In this document: positions 34,408 to 42,095 of the stretch, piece after piece | Layout: each line of letters opens with the position of its first letter | Position numbering within the stretch: position 1 is the first letter of the stretch | Source: an uncultured Bacteroidota bacterium | Lineage (GTDB): Bacteria; Bacteroidota; Bacteroidia; Chitinophagales; Chitinophagaceae | NCBI GenBank assembly: GCA_903875055.1 | Contig: CAIQUX010000259.1 | Coordinates: 1-42,095 of the forward strand | Reading direction: 5' to 3' | DNA: 42,095 bases | Notes under the pieces: model-generated | What the model saw: only the letters and a program-made list of their open reading frames with translations | Databases searched by the model: none | Told to the model about the DNA's origin: nothing | Translations under genes and position numbers: made by a program

Positions 34408-35814
34408 TTATTCAACAATTTCACCCAGCAAAGTACCTGATGTGCAACCTGTTATCAGCACCTTCACATAATCACATTTTTGGGATGTCCCCTTTGCAAA
34501 CACCACCATTTTATTTTTATCGGTACGACCGCAATAATCATCCGAATTTTTCTTCGACGGCCCTTCAACCAACACGTCATACGTCTTACCCACATCAGCC
34601 AGATTACTGTTATGACTATTGATACGATGCACATCGATGATTTCACTCAACCGGCTGCTCTTGACTTCTTCCGGAATATCATCGGCATAGCGCCTGGCTG
34701 CGAGGGTTCCAGGACGTTCACTATAGGCATACATATACGCCAAGTCAAATTTGCATTGTTTTACGATATCGATTGTTTCCTGATGATCTTCTTCCGTTTC
34801 AGTACAAAAACCTGTGATGATATCGGTACTCAAACCACAACCCGGAATAATTTCCATGATACGTTTCACCTTATGCAGATACCATTCCTTCGTATAGGTG
34901 CGATTCATCAACTGAAGAATTCGTGTACTACCGCTTTGAATGGGCAGATGGATATAATTGCAGATATTATCATGACGGGCTATCACATGTAAGACTTCAT
35001 CCGTGATATCTTTCGGATGAGACGTACTGAATCGAACCCGTAATAAGGGATCAATCAACGCCACACGTTCCATCAGATTGGCAAACGTGACAAGTTCATT
35101 CGTCTGCTCATTCTCCCATCGATAGCTGTCCACATTCTGGCCCAGCAAAGTAACTTCACGATATCCGTTTTCAAATAACTCTCTGGCTTCACGTACGATG
35201 GAATCGGCGTCACGACTACGTTCGCGACCTCTTGTAAAGGGCACCACACAAAAACTGCACATATTATTACAACCACGGGTAATACTGACAAAACTGGAAA
35301 CACCGTTACCATCCAAGCGTACAGGATTGATATCGGCATAGGTCTCATCGCGACTCAATAACACATTGACAGATTTCTGTCCGCTTTCAGCCTCGGCGAT
35401 CAGAGCCGGCAGAGTCCGATAAGAATCAGGGCCCATCACAATGTCCACGAGTTTTTCTTCTTCAAGTAATTTCTCTTTCAATCGTTCGGCCATACATCCC
35501 ATCACACCGACCAGCATCGTCCGGTTTCTTTTTTTGAACCCTTTAAAATGCATGAGGCGATGACGAACAGTCTGCTCGGCTTTATCACGGATCGAACAGG
35601 TATTGATCAGAATCAGATTGGCTTCTTCTATATCCTTGGTGGCACCGTAACCGACTTCATGAAGGATGGAGGCGATGATTTCACTGTCATTGAAATTCAT
35701 AGCGCAACCGTAACTCTCGATATAGAATTTTTTCTCTGCCTGTGCATTGACCTCAGAGGCTAGCGCAGTTCCCTGAATATTTTCATCAATCACTTTCGAT
35801 TCGATCTCCAACAT
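34408..35814 (-). CDS. miaB: tRNA-2-methylthio-N6-dimethylallyladenosine synthase MiaB
   Basis: 468 aa from the ATG at 35814 ([17 protein letters not shown]). Radical-SAM methylthiotransferase acting on i6A37 of tRNA. The N-terminal UPF0004 domain carries the auxiliary-cluster cysteines in [17 protein letters not shown] and GCMAERL; the radical-SAM motif is [17 protein letters not shown]; the C-terminal TRAM domain includes [15 protein letters not shown]. The [20 protein letters not shown] segment and the order distinguish MiaB from MtaB or RimO. The track's 27 extra residues are dropped because they lack conservation. All cluster Cys are present. Confidence 0.96.
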   Translation of the reverse strand: MLEIESKVIDENIQGTALASEVNAQAEKKFYIESYGCAMNFNDSEIIASILHEVGYGATKDIEEANLILINTCSIRDKAEQTVRHRLMHFKGFKKRNRTMLVGVMGCMAERLKEKLLEEEKLVDIVMGPDSYRTLPALIAEAESGQKSVNVLLSRDETYADINPVRLDGNGVSSFVSITRGCNNMCSFCVVPFTRGRERSRDADSIVREARELFENGYREVTLLGQNVDSYRWENEQTNELVTFANLMERVALIDPLLRVRFSTSHPKDITDEVLHVIARHDNICNYIHLPIQSGSTRILQLMNRTYTKEWYLHKVKRIMEIIPGCGLSTDIITGFCTETEEDHQETIDIVKQCKFDLAYMYAYSERPGTLAARRYADDIPEEVKSSRLSEIIDVHRINSHNSNLADVGKTYDVLVEGPSKKNSDDYCGRTDKNKMVVFAKGTSQKCDYVKVLITGCTSGTLLGEIVE

Positions 35815-35971
35815 GGTGCTTAATAAATTTCGGGCAAAGATAGGAAAGGAAAATTGATGTTGGATAAGCAAAAAAGGTCGGTTTTTAAGCCTCATTCAGG
35901 AGATTCTCACAGTTGGATATCGATATCGGGATAACAGAAATCGTGCTTAAAATAAATCCCTAAGGTTCCAT

Positions 35972-36670
35972 TTATTCCTCCGTCTTCTCCAATTCGCTGT
36001 CTGCAAATTTTGTATTGATCTTGTAATCTGAGAATGACAGAACGATGGTTCCGGTCTCCAGTTTATTATCTTTGGAAGTATCTTTTGATTTCTTATTCAG
36101 ATCCGCGGCCAACATCTTTGATATCTTTATTTTCTTGGTTTCTAACTTGATGATGATCTGATCAGGCAAGGTAAATGTAGAATTAGCGACATAGACATTC
36201 TCGGTCTCGATGGTCCCGTTGTTTTTGGTGGTGATCTGTGTCTTCAATACCAATGGATTTTTGATATCAATCCAGAATTTTCCCAATATAAGGTCATTCA
36301 CATTTTTGAGCGGAATGATATTCACGATAGCACATTTTTTTCCTTTCACCACTTCATAACCCGACATGACACTGGTGTATGAGGAAGTATCAAGCAACAT
36401 GGCACTCATATTCTGCAAGGGGTTTTGTTTCGGCAGAAAAAATATCCCCTTGGTTCGTATCCTGAAACGGTCGGGTCGCTTGAAAAATACTTTGCCGTTC
36501 ATCGTATTCATTTTAACGCCAGGAATATCAAAGGTCATGCGTACATGTGCCGTATAATCGTTTACCTGACTGAATCTCTTATTCAATTCGCGGATCAGCG
36601 CATTCGGGTCATCAATCGCAAACGCTTGCACGGAAAACAAACTCATCACAAGTACAAGAATCTTCTTCAT
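35972..36670 (-). CDS. LolA-like periplasmic protein, ABC-operon partner
   Basis: 232 aa from the ATG at 36670. Signal peptide MKKILVLVMSLFSVQAFA, then a half-barrel fold with KRFSQVNDYTAHVRMTFDIP and GKVFFKRPDRFRIRTKG, resembling the LolA/outer-membrane lipoprotein-sorting family. The ATG shares its A with the TGA stop of the ABC permease, so translation is coupled. LolA-like proteins carry a lipid or lipoprotein across the periplasm; the link to an ABC exporter suggests a dedicated carrier, though the cargo is unknown. It is not certain that this is the housekeeping LolA. Confidence 0.75.
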   Translation of the reverse strand: MKKILVLVMSLFSVQAFAIDDPNALIRELNKRFSQVNDYTAHVRMTFDIPGVKMNTMNGKVFFKRPDRFRIRTKGIFFLPKQNPLQNMSAMLLDTSSYTSVMSGYEVVKGKKCAIVNIIPLKNVNDLILGKFWIDIKNPLVLKTQITTKNNGTIETENVYVANSTFTLPDQIIIKLETKKIKISKMLAADLNKKSKDTSKDNKLETGTIVLSFSDYKINTKFADSELEKTEE

Positions 36671-37518
36671 CAATTGGTAATGTCTTTTCGTTTAAAATAA
36701 AATATGGCCACACCCAGGAAAATAACCACATGCAAAAACAGGATTGCACAAGATGTCAGTATATCATGCACAGGTAAGGGATCTTCGAACAAGCTCCGCC
36801 AACTGATCATGTGTGTCGTAAACAGAAACGGCTTGATGACATCAAACGATTTCATATCAAACATCCCGATGATGGTGAAGATGATGATGGTAGCCATAAC
36901 CGTCACAATGGGGGTGATGGAATTGTCCATGATACATGACAACATCGTACTCAAAGAAGCCACCACACTCAGCGATAAGAACGCAATAAGGAACGCATAA
37001 CCCCAACGCCAGTTGATATCATCAGCCCGTATGATGGTCAAACCTTCGCTGTTCATCGCCATCAAGTCTCCCACACCAAAAATGGCACGAGAAACGAACA
37101 ACGCGAAAATGCCCAATACCAACAAAAGTAATAATGTGTAGACTAAGCCAGACAACCATTTGGCAACAACAATCTTGGTTCGGCTTGCAGGAGTGGTCAA
37201 TAAGAATCGGATAGATCCTGAGGCGGTTTCGCCGCTGATCTGATCACCCGTTACAAAAGCTACAAGTAAAGGCATCTGAACGATGAGGGTTTGCAAGACG
37301 ATGAAGCAAATCAGGTTGCCATTGAGGATATTGCCTTGCACATTGAATATGTTATCGAATTGTGCTGTAACGGTAGTCAGCAATTCTCTTCCATCCTGAT
37401 AGAAAGCGCCCTGAAGCATCAGACAGATAAACGAGATGACGGCAAAACCGATATAGCTTCGAGGTCTTCGGATGGTTTTGATCAATTCGTTTTTCAGTAT
37501 GGCAAAAAATTCCTTCAT
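36670..37518 (-). CDS. ABC-2 type exporter permease
   Basis: 282 aa with six predicted helices and the typical start FAILKNELIKTIRRPRSYIGFA and a GDQISGETASGSIRFLLTTP loop after helix two, characteristic of ABC-2 permeases. It starts 1 nt after the ATPase gene and is followed, with one shared base, by the LolA-like gene. The TM-segment layout fits a homodimeric permease. Substrate unknown; the neighbour suggests lipid or lipoprotein-related export. Confidence 0.9.
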   Translation of the reverse strand: MKEFFAILKNELIKTIRRPRSYIGFAVISFICLMLQGAFYQDGRELLTTVTAQFDNIFNVQGNILNGNLICFIVLQTLIVQMPLLVAFVTGDQISGETASGSIRFLLTTPASRTKIVVAKWLSGLVYTLLLLLVLGIFALFVSRAIFGVGDLMAMNSEGLTIIRADDINWRWGYAFLIAFLSLSVVASLSTMLSCIMDNSITPIVTVMATIIIFTIIGMFDMKSFDVIKPFLFTTHMISWRSLFEDPLPVHDILTSCAILFLHVVIFLGVAIFYFKRKDITN

Positions 37519-37519
37519 G

Positions 37520-38428
37520 TTAGGCGTTTGTAATTTTAAGGAAATAATCTTCCAGTTGATTCCGATAATCTATCCGTTCAATACCCAATTGATGCTGTGA
37601 GAGATAGTCGACCATTTCAGGAATTTCAGTCTTGCCCATTTTAAAGACGAATAACTTTTCCTCCTGTGACTCAATCATACCAGCCCATTTGGATTGCCTT
37701 AAGACAACGGCCGTTGTCAAAGGATTCACGACTTCCAATTTGACTGTTAGATTTTCGTGAGAGAGCAGATCACTCACGCCTCCTTGCACAACGACTTTCC
37801 CTTTATTGATAACCACCATATTGCTGCAGATTTCCTGCACTTCACTGAGGATATGTGAAGAAAACAAAATGGTCTTTCCTCGTTCTTTATTCAGTGTCAT
37901 GATCAAATTACGCAAGTCAATGATCCCCTGTGGATCAAGACCGGTATTCGGTTCATCAAGGATTATAAGTTCCGGATCATGAATCAGTGCCTGAGCAAGT
38001 CCAAGACGTTGTTTCATCCCATGCGAAAATGTCTTGACCTTATCAAGTTCACGCCCTTTTAATCCTACAAGAGAAAACAAATCATCATACTGCTTTGTCG
38101 TATAGGTCAACAAGTGAGCCCTGGCAAACAATTTCATATTCTCCTTGGCGGAAAGGTATCCATAGAAATCCGGCTTTTCAATGATACAACCGATTTTGCG
38201 CATGATTTCGCTTCGGTTTTCTTGCAACGACTGACCGAATAATCGGATTGATCCTGACGTAGGTTTGATCAGGGCCATGATCATACGAAGTGTGGTGCTT
38301 TTTCCTGAACCGTTTGGCCCGAGGAAGCCATAGATATCACCCGCTTTAACTTCAAAACTTAATTCATTGACAGCGGTAAAATCGTTGAAATTTTTAGTGA
38401 CATTTTCTAACAGAATGGCTGAACTCAT
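37520..38428 (-). CDS. ABC transporter ATP-binding protein
   Basis: 302 aa from the ATG at 38428 (MSSAILLENVTKNFND). Walker A GPNGSGKST, Q-loop near IIEKPDFYGYLSAKENM, signature SHGMKQRLGLAQAL, Walker B LIILDEPNTGLDP, and switch His in LFSSHIL. The layout and C-terminal extension belong to the ABC-2 exporter (CcmA/GldA-like) ATPases. Track residues before this Met are not conserved. First gene of a three-gene operon (ATPase, permease, LolA-like). A perfect TACGTTTG element lies 15 nt upstream. Confidence 0.94.
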   Translation of the reverse strand: MSSAILLENVTKNFNDFTAVNELSFEVKAGDIYGFLGPNGSGKSTTLRMIMALIKPTSGSIRLFGQSLQENRSEIMRKIGCIIEKPDFYGYLSAKENMKLFARAHLLTYTTKQYDDLFSLVGLKGRELDKVKTFSHGMKQRLGLAQALIHDPELIILDEPNTGLDPQGIIDLRNLIMTLNKERGKTILFSSHILSEVQEICSNMVVINKGKVVVQGGVSDLLSHENLTVKLEVVNPLTTAVVLRQSKWAGMIESQEEKLFVFKMGKTEIPEMVDYLSQHQLGIERIDYRNQLEDYFLKITNA

Positions 38429-38443
38429 AGTTGGGAATAATCG

Positions 38444-38451
38444 CAAACGTA
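38444..38451 (-). promoter_or_regulatory. -7 element of the ABC operon (TACGTTTG)
   Basis: Perfect TAnnTTTG match on the minus strand, 15 nt upstream of the ATPase ATG at 38428, predicting a 12-nt leader. It supports this ATG over the track start at 38446, which lies inside the element. No clear -33 TTTG at normal spacing. Confidence 0.5.
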
Positions 38452-38602
38452 GGGAATGCGCACAAAACTACATGAATCATTTTATCGATGCAGTATAGTG
38501 TTGTTAAAGAATGAATAAAGCGTGACAGGCGCAAATAAAGGCCCTAGATATACGTCTATGAGGAAGTATATTATTCAAAAGACAGCCTATACAGTAAAAC
38601 TT

Positions 38603-41600
38603 TTATGGATGTGCGCAAAAAACAAAATTGCTGATATTAGTTTCCAGTACCGGTGTATCCAGTAAATCAACATTACCGTCTCCATTGAGATCAGTTGGAT
38701 AATACCCAAAACTAAAATTTCCAATAGCTGTCTCCAAAAACGGCGTATCCAACAAATCGATATTCTGATCAACATTCAAATCGCCTGAATAGATCGCCCA
38801 TGCACCATTGCTAAGTTGCACCTGATTGGCTCCATAAGCCTGAGAATTGGAGGTACTGAAATTGTAACTAACCGGTGATGTACTCATTATTACCGGCACT
38901 GCTGACCAAGTCTCCAAGGCATTACGATGTTTCAACACAATATAATATGAACCAGTAATAAATGGGAAAGTACAGGTAGCTATTCCATTCGTATTCATGA
39001 TAGTTTTTGTCGAATAACTGACAGCATATGGCGCAACTGAATTGTGCAACTCAACCATCATTGAGTCACATGCACCCGGAACAGAAGCTATACCCTGATT
39101 AGCAAGAACTGGCAGCATGGCTCCGGTACCATCCCAATAACCTTGTATAAAGCAGGTCAGATTAAGTATCGTATTCACAGGACAAACATCGGTTGTCTTG
39201 ATGCTAGTGGTGACAGAACCTGTGATCGTATTATATCCTTCCGAGACAACATAATAAGTGCCAGCCGCTAAGGTCGTTGAAATAGAAGCCGACAGACCCG
39301 TGCAAAGTGGTCCGTTATCATCATCAAACGCAATTTGTGATCCGGTGCTGTTTAATAGATGCATATAGGTATCCCATCCTGAACCGCAATGACTGATCTG
39401 CACTGTGGCAGAAGAAGCCAAGCTAAACCGATACCAAACATCAGGTGAAGGCTGATTATTGGCGCCTGTGTAACTATTGCTGAAACAATTTTGCAACGTA
39501 TTGGTTTGTGTATTCACAAACGGAGATGTTGAGCAAGGGACTTGTCCGACCTCAATCGGATTGGCCATAGTAGCTCCGGGAACTGTTGAACAAATCTGTA
39601 AGGTTGTGAATGTAAAAGGACCTGTCCAACTGCTAAGTCCGCTACCCGACGAGGTGCAGTTGGCGGCCACCCAATATTCGTACGTAGTATTCGGTGTGAG
39701 GCCATTCACCACCAAGGGATTACTTACATTCGGATTTGACCCGACTCCTGTCGGTGCTCCTCCTCCCGGTGTAGTAATATGAACATTCCAAAGTGTTTCA
39801 ATACATCCTGCTGTCCAACCCAATGTCGCACCCGTAGAAGTCAAGGCAGTGGCTGTCTGTGCCGAAGGTTGAGAACATCCGACTGATGGCAGTATGGTAA
39901 TCGTATAATCTTCGGTTTCACCATAATTATTCTGATAAATACATGGATCAATACCAGGCCCCGCTACATTATACATACAACGCACCCTAAGTCTGTGTAA
40001 CCCTAGGCTTGCATTACAGGAAATAGCAACAGGAATGATAGCCGACGAACCGAGCACACCTACCGTACCGCTTCCAGTAACAACGGCGGTTGTATTACCA
40101 ATGGCTTCAGTGGTAGAAAAAATACCGTCATTATTATAATCGATCCAGGCTTTATATCCCTCACCATATTGACCGGCAAAAACGGTCAGGCTATAAGTAG
40201 ATCCCGCATGCAATGAAGTCGTGAGTAAAGGATTGGTGCTATAACTGTAATCCGAATAACCCAACAAGCCGCCAGCACATCCGGTGCCTGAATTATTATC
40301 CAGTGTATTTAGTTTCACACGGGCGATCACATCACCATCGAGACATCCTGAATTGGAGGTGGTTCCATACACCGGTACGCAATAGCAAACTACTGTACCC
40401 ACACTCATCGTGATGGCATTCGATGTTGCTGAAGTAGAAGCCAAACAAGCCAGATTTGAAACCATATTGCAGGTAACGATTTGTCCGTTTGTAAGATTTG
40501 AAGAAGTAAACGTCGGGCTGTTAGTGCCTGCAATAACACCATCTATTTTCCATTGATATACAGGTGCCGAACCAGGATTGCTTGGCGTAGCTGTGAAAGT
40601 GACATTGACACCCGGACAAGACGGATTGGTACCTGTTGTGATCGCAATCGAAACAGCAGGGACACTATTGGCCGGAATGACGTTCACGACTATAGGACTT
40701 GAGGAAGTAATAGCACTTCCGCAATCTGTTGACACGCTATAGGCGCCGGATGTATGTACGACAATGGATTGTGTGGTGGCTCCGGTTGACCACAAATAAT
40801 TGGCAGCAATGTTTGCTGAAAGGATGACACTGTCGCCCTGGCAAAATGTGGTTGTTCCGCTTGGTGTGATGACCGGAGAGGCATTTTGCTGTGTCAAGGT
40901 AATCGGTACCGCTACCCAGTTATTCGTTTCATCACTTTCAAGGAAATTGTCATTAGGATCGGTAATCGAAACGATGTAATACGTTCCGTTGCATACATTC
41001 ACTAAAGGTATTGGATCATTTAATCCGATACTGTACACGTCATAGTTTCCTGAATAGATCCCTTGTGTCAATCCGCATCCGGTATGAAATCCAAGATTCT
41101 GATTGGGAATATTCGTGATCGTATTGCCATTCATATCTTTACATTGTCCTACATTACCCGGACAGGTTCCGAGGTTGATCAGACAAAAACTTTGCTTGGC
41201 TCCCATACCAATGACAGGCCAAGTAGTAGCATCAGGATTGGAAGTAGCCGCACGCAATGTATAGTTCGCAAAATTATCGACATGAAGATGTCCATGAGCC
41301 GGATGATAAGTCATGACACCTGCAAAACGATCATAAAAACTTAAGGTATCCGTGCCTGGTACTTTTTGATAAATACGCTGCTTGATCACATGATGTAGTT
41401 GTTCTCCTGAAGGGCAAGTCGTGGTACAAGGCACATGGGTGGTGCCGCAAAAACATGAGTCGATACCAAAAATTTCCATCGGGCCATAACCGATATTCGG
41501 AGTTGCATTCGATATATATAAAGCACCAGGCACTTCGTTGTGATTCAATAAGATTTCTTTGGCAGAGGAAATCATATCAGGTAACAAATCACAACCGGCG

Positions 41601-42095
41601 GCTCCACCCGGACAAACACAAGTTGGACAAACATAGGTGCCTGTCGGAATCACGCTGGTGCTGCTTCCATTATATTGCGGGGGATTATTGGTGAATTCGA
41701 TACTCGCATTATGAACAGAACCTGTATCTCCTGCCGCCACATCCTGCACAATCAGATACCAGGTACCGTTAGGGTTCATGCCATTATTTAAAAGACTTGT
41801 ATGCTCGAAGGGCTGAAACAATCCATTATAAGGGGCTGTCGTATTGCTGAATAATGTACCGTCTACACCGACACAGGTGCCACTGAAATTATCGCCACCT
41901 CCACCAATACCCTGAATGAGCGTGACCGAATCACCGTTAGGAGCCACAATACGAATCACCAAATCTCCATCGTAGGTATGTGTGATTGTGGTACAGATAT
42001 GCGCCAATCCGAAGGTGGTATCGATTGAATTCGGCAAACCGCTGACAACAATCGGTATTGAATCTCTATGAAAATCAAGAATAGTAGCGTTTCCA
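38603..42095 (-). CDS. Large secreted multidomain protein with lysyl-oxidase-like domain, 5'-truncated
   Basis: The frame stays open to the window edge, so the N-terminus is missing; the TTG at 42037 is not a real start. Order (track numbering): P-domain (1-115); lysyl-oxidase-like domain (about 145-385) with HPAHGHLHVDNF (H248, H250, H252), AKQSFCL (K281) and NYDVYS (Y335); Ig-like domains (about 388-560, SVILSANIAANYLWS); GEVED domain (about 620-720, YKAWIDYNNDGIFSTTEA); fibronectin III (about 725-820); PPC-like domain (about 825-950, PDVWYRFSL); and a C-terminal module with two dockerin-like repeats (DLNVDQNIDLLDTPFLETAI and DLNGDGNVDLLDTPVLETNI). Copper and cofactor residues of lysyl oxidase are preserved. 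No T9SS sorting domain is seen at the end. Likely surface or extracellular. Confidence 0.9.
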   Translation of the reverse strand, partial: GNATILDFHRDSIPIVVSGLPNSIDTTFGLAHICTTITHTYDGDLVIRIVAPNGDSVTLIQGIGGGGDNFSGTCVGVDGTLFSNTTAPYNGLFQPFEHTSLLNNGMNPNGTWYLIVQDVAAGDTGSVHNASIEFTNNPPQYNGSSTSVIPTGTYVCPTCVCPGGAAGCDLLPDMISSAKEILLNHNEVPGALYISNATPNIGYGPMEIFGIDSCFCGTTHVPCTTTCPSGEQLHHVIKQRIYQKVPGTDTLSFYDRFAGVMTYHPAHGHLHVDNFANYTLRAATSNPDATTWPVIGMGAKQSFCLINLGTCPGNVGQCKDMNGNTITNIPNQNLGFHTGCGLTQGIYSGNYDVYSIGLNDPIPLVNVCNGTYYIVSITDPNDNFLESDETNNWVAVPITLTQQNASPVITPSGTTTFCQGDSVILSANIAANYLWSTGATTQSIVVHTSGAYSVSTDCGSAITSSSPIVVNVIPANSVPAVSIAITTGTNPSCPGVNVTFTATPSNPGSAPVYQWKIDGVIAGTNSPTFTSSNLTNGQIVTCNMVSNLACLASTSATSNAITMSVGTVVCYCVPVYGTTSNSGCLDGDVIARVKLNTLDNNSGTGCAGGLLGYSDYSYSTNPLLTTSLHAGSTYSLTVFAGQYGEGYKAWIDYNNDGIFSTTEAIGNTTAVVTGSGTVGVLGSSAIIPVAISCNASLGLHRLRVRCMYNVAGPGIDPCIYQNNYGETEDYTITILPSVGCSQPSAQTATALTSTGATLGWTAGCIETLWNVHITTPGGGAPTGVGSNPNVSNPLVVNGLTPNTTYEYWVAANCTSSGSGLSSWTGPFTFTTLQICSTVPGATMANPIEVGQVPCSTSPFVNTQTNTLQNCFSNSYTGANNQPSPDVWYRFSLASSATVQISHCGSGWDTYMHLLNSTGSQIAFDDDNGPLCTGLSASISTTLAAGTYYVVSEGYNTITGSVTTSIKTTDVCPVNTILNLTCFIQGYWDGTGAMLPVLANQGIASVPGACDSMMVELHNSVAPYAVSYSTKTIMNTNGIATCTFPFITGSYYIVLKHRNALETWSAVPVIMSTSPVSYNFSTSNSQAYGANQVQLSNGAWAIYSGDLNVDQNIDLLDTPFLETAIGNFSFGYYPTDLNGDGNVDLLDTPVLETNISNFVFCAHP

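Noticed and set aside
34480-34992. 170-codon plus-strand ORF antisense to miaB
   Set aside because: miaB is certain in this interval and the antisense frame has no domain or start signal.
42037-42037. TTG at 42037 as the start of the lysyl-oxidase protein
   Set aside because: The frame stays open to the window end with P-domain sequence upstream (DFHRDSIPIVVSG), so the gene is truncated.
1-42095. CRISPR arrays, tRNA or rRNA genes, prophage and defence systems
   Set aside because: No regular spaced repeats, tRNA-like cloverleaf sequence, rRNA stretch, phage structural gene or recognised defence protein was seen.

Overview
The window is chromosomal DNA of a Bacteroidota bacterium, probably from the Chitinophagales/Sphingobacteriales side of the phylum. 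The evidence is a fused ccoNO gene in a cbb3 oxidase operon, type A and type B T9SS sorting domains, lipoproteins ending in SCKK/SCKN, propeller-type LytS/LytTR signalling, few Shine-Dalgarno sequences, and perfect TAnnTTTG promoter elements before at least seven operons. No tRNA, rRNA, CRISPR array, intact insertion sequence or prophage was seen.

Layout. 1-1445: 3' part of an unrecognised protein, closed by a strong hairpin terminator. 1747-8024: cbb3 oxidase operon ccoS-ccoNO-ccoQ-ccoP-ccoG-ccoH plus a SafE-like membrane protein; ccoS and ccoQ are too short for the ORF track. 8025-9011: gene-poor DNA with a small inverted-repeat element and weak transposase traces. 9012-12398 (minus): three-gene operon of an ECF sigma factor, a protein with inner-membrane anchor, long linker and outer-membrane barrel (Dma-like anti-sigma factor), and a PKD lipoprotein. 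12779-17702: housekeeping genes ffh, purC, carA, rfaE1 and a small secreted peptide. 17827-19228 (minus): VTC-type polyphosphate polymerase overlapping a DUF4956 membrane protein. 19438-25889 (minus): two adjacent units, cytochrome c/OB-fold/YceI/beta-barrel and YceI/propeller histidine kinase/LytTR regulator. 25960-30537: two divergent T9SS-exported CotH-family proteins. 30662-34121: alpha/beta hydrolase, CrtI-like FAD oxidoreductase, patatin. 34408-38428 (minus): miaB, then an ABC exporter with a LolA-like protein. 38603 to the end (minus): a large secreted mosaic protein with P-domain, lysyl-oxidase-like domain, adhesive modules and a dockerin-like tail, cut by the window edge.

The cco operon supplies a high-affinity terminal oxidase with most of its assembly factors, but no ccoI copper ATPase is present. 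The sigma/anti-sigma/lipoprotein operon looks like a trans-envelope sensing device. The cytochrome/YceI block beside a sensor operon that starts with its own YceI gene suggests a regulated periplasmic quinone or redox module. The best targets for a second look are the Dma-like operon, the lysyl oxidase domain with its copper and cofactor residues preserved, and the YceI/cytochrome/sensor block.
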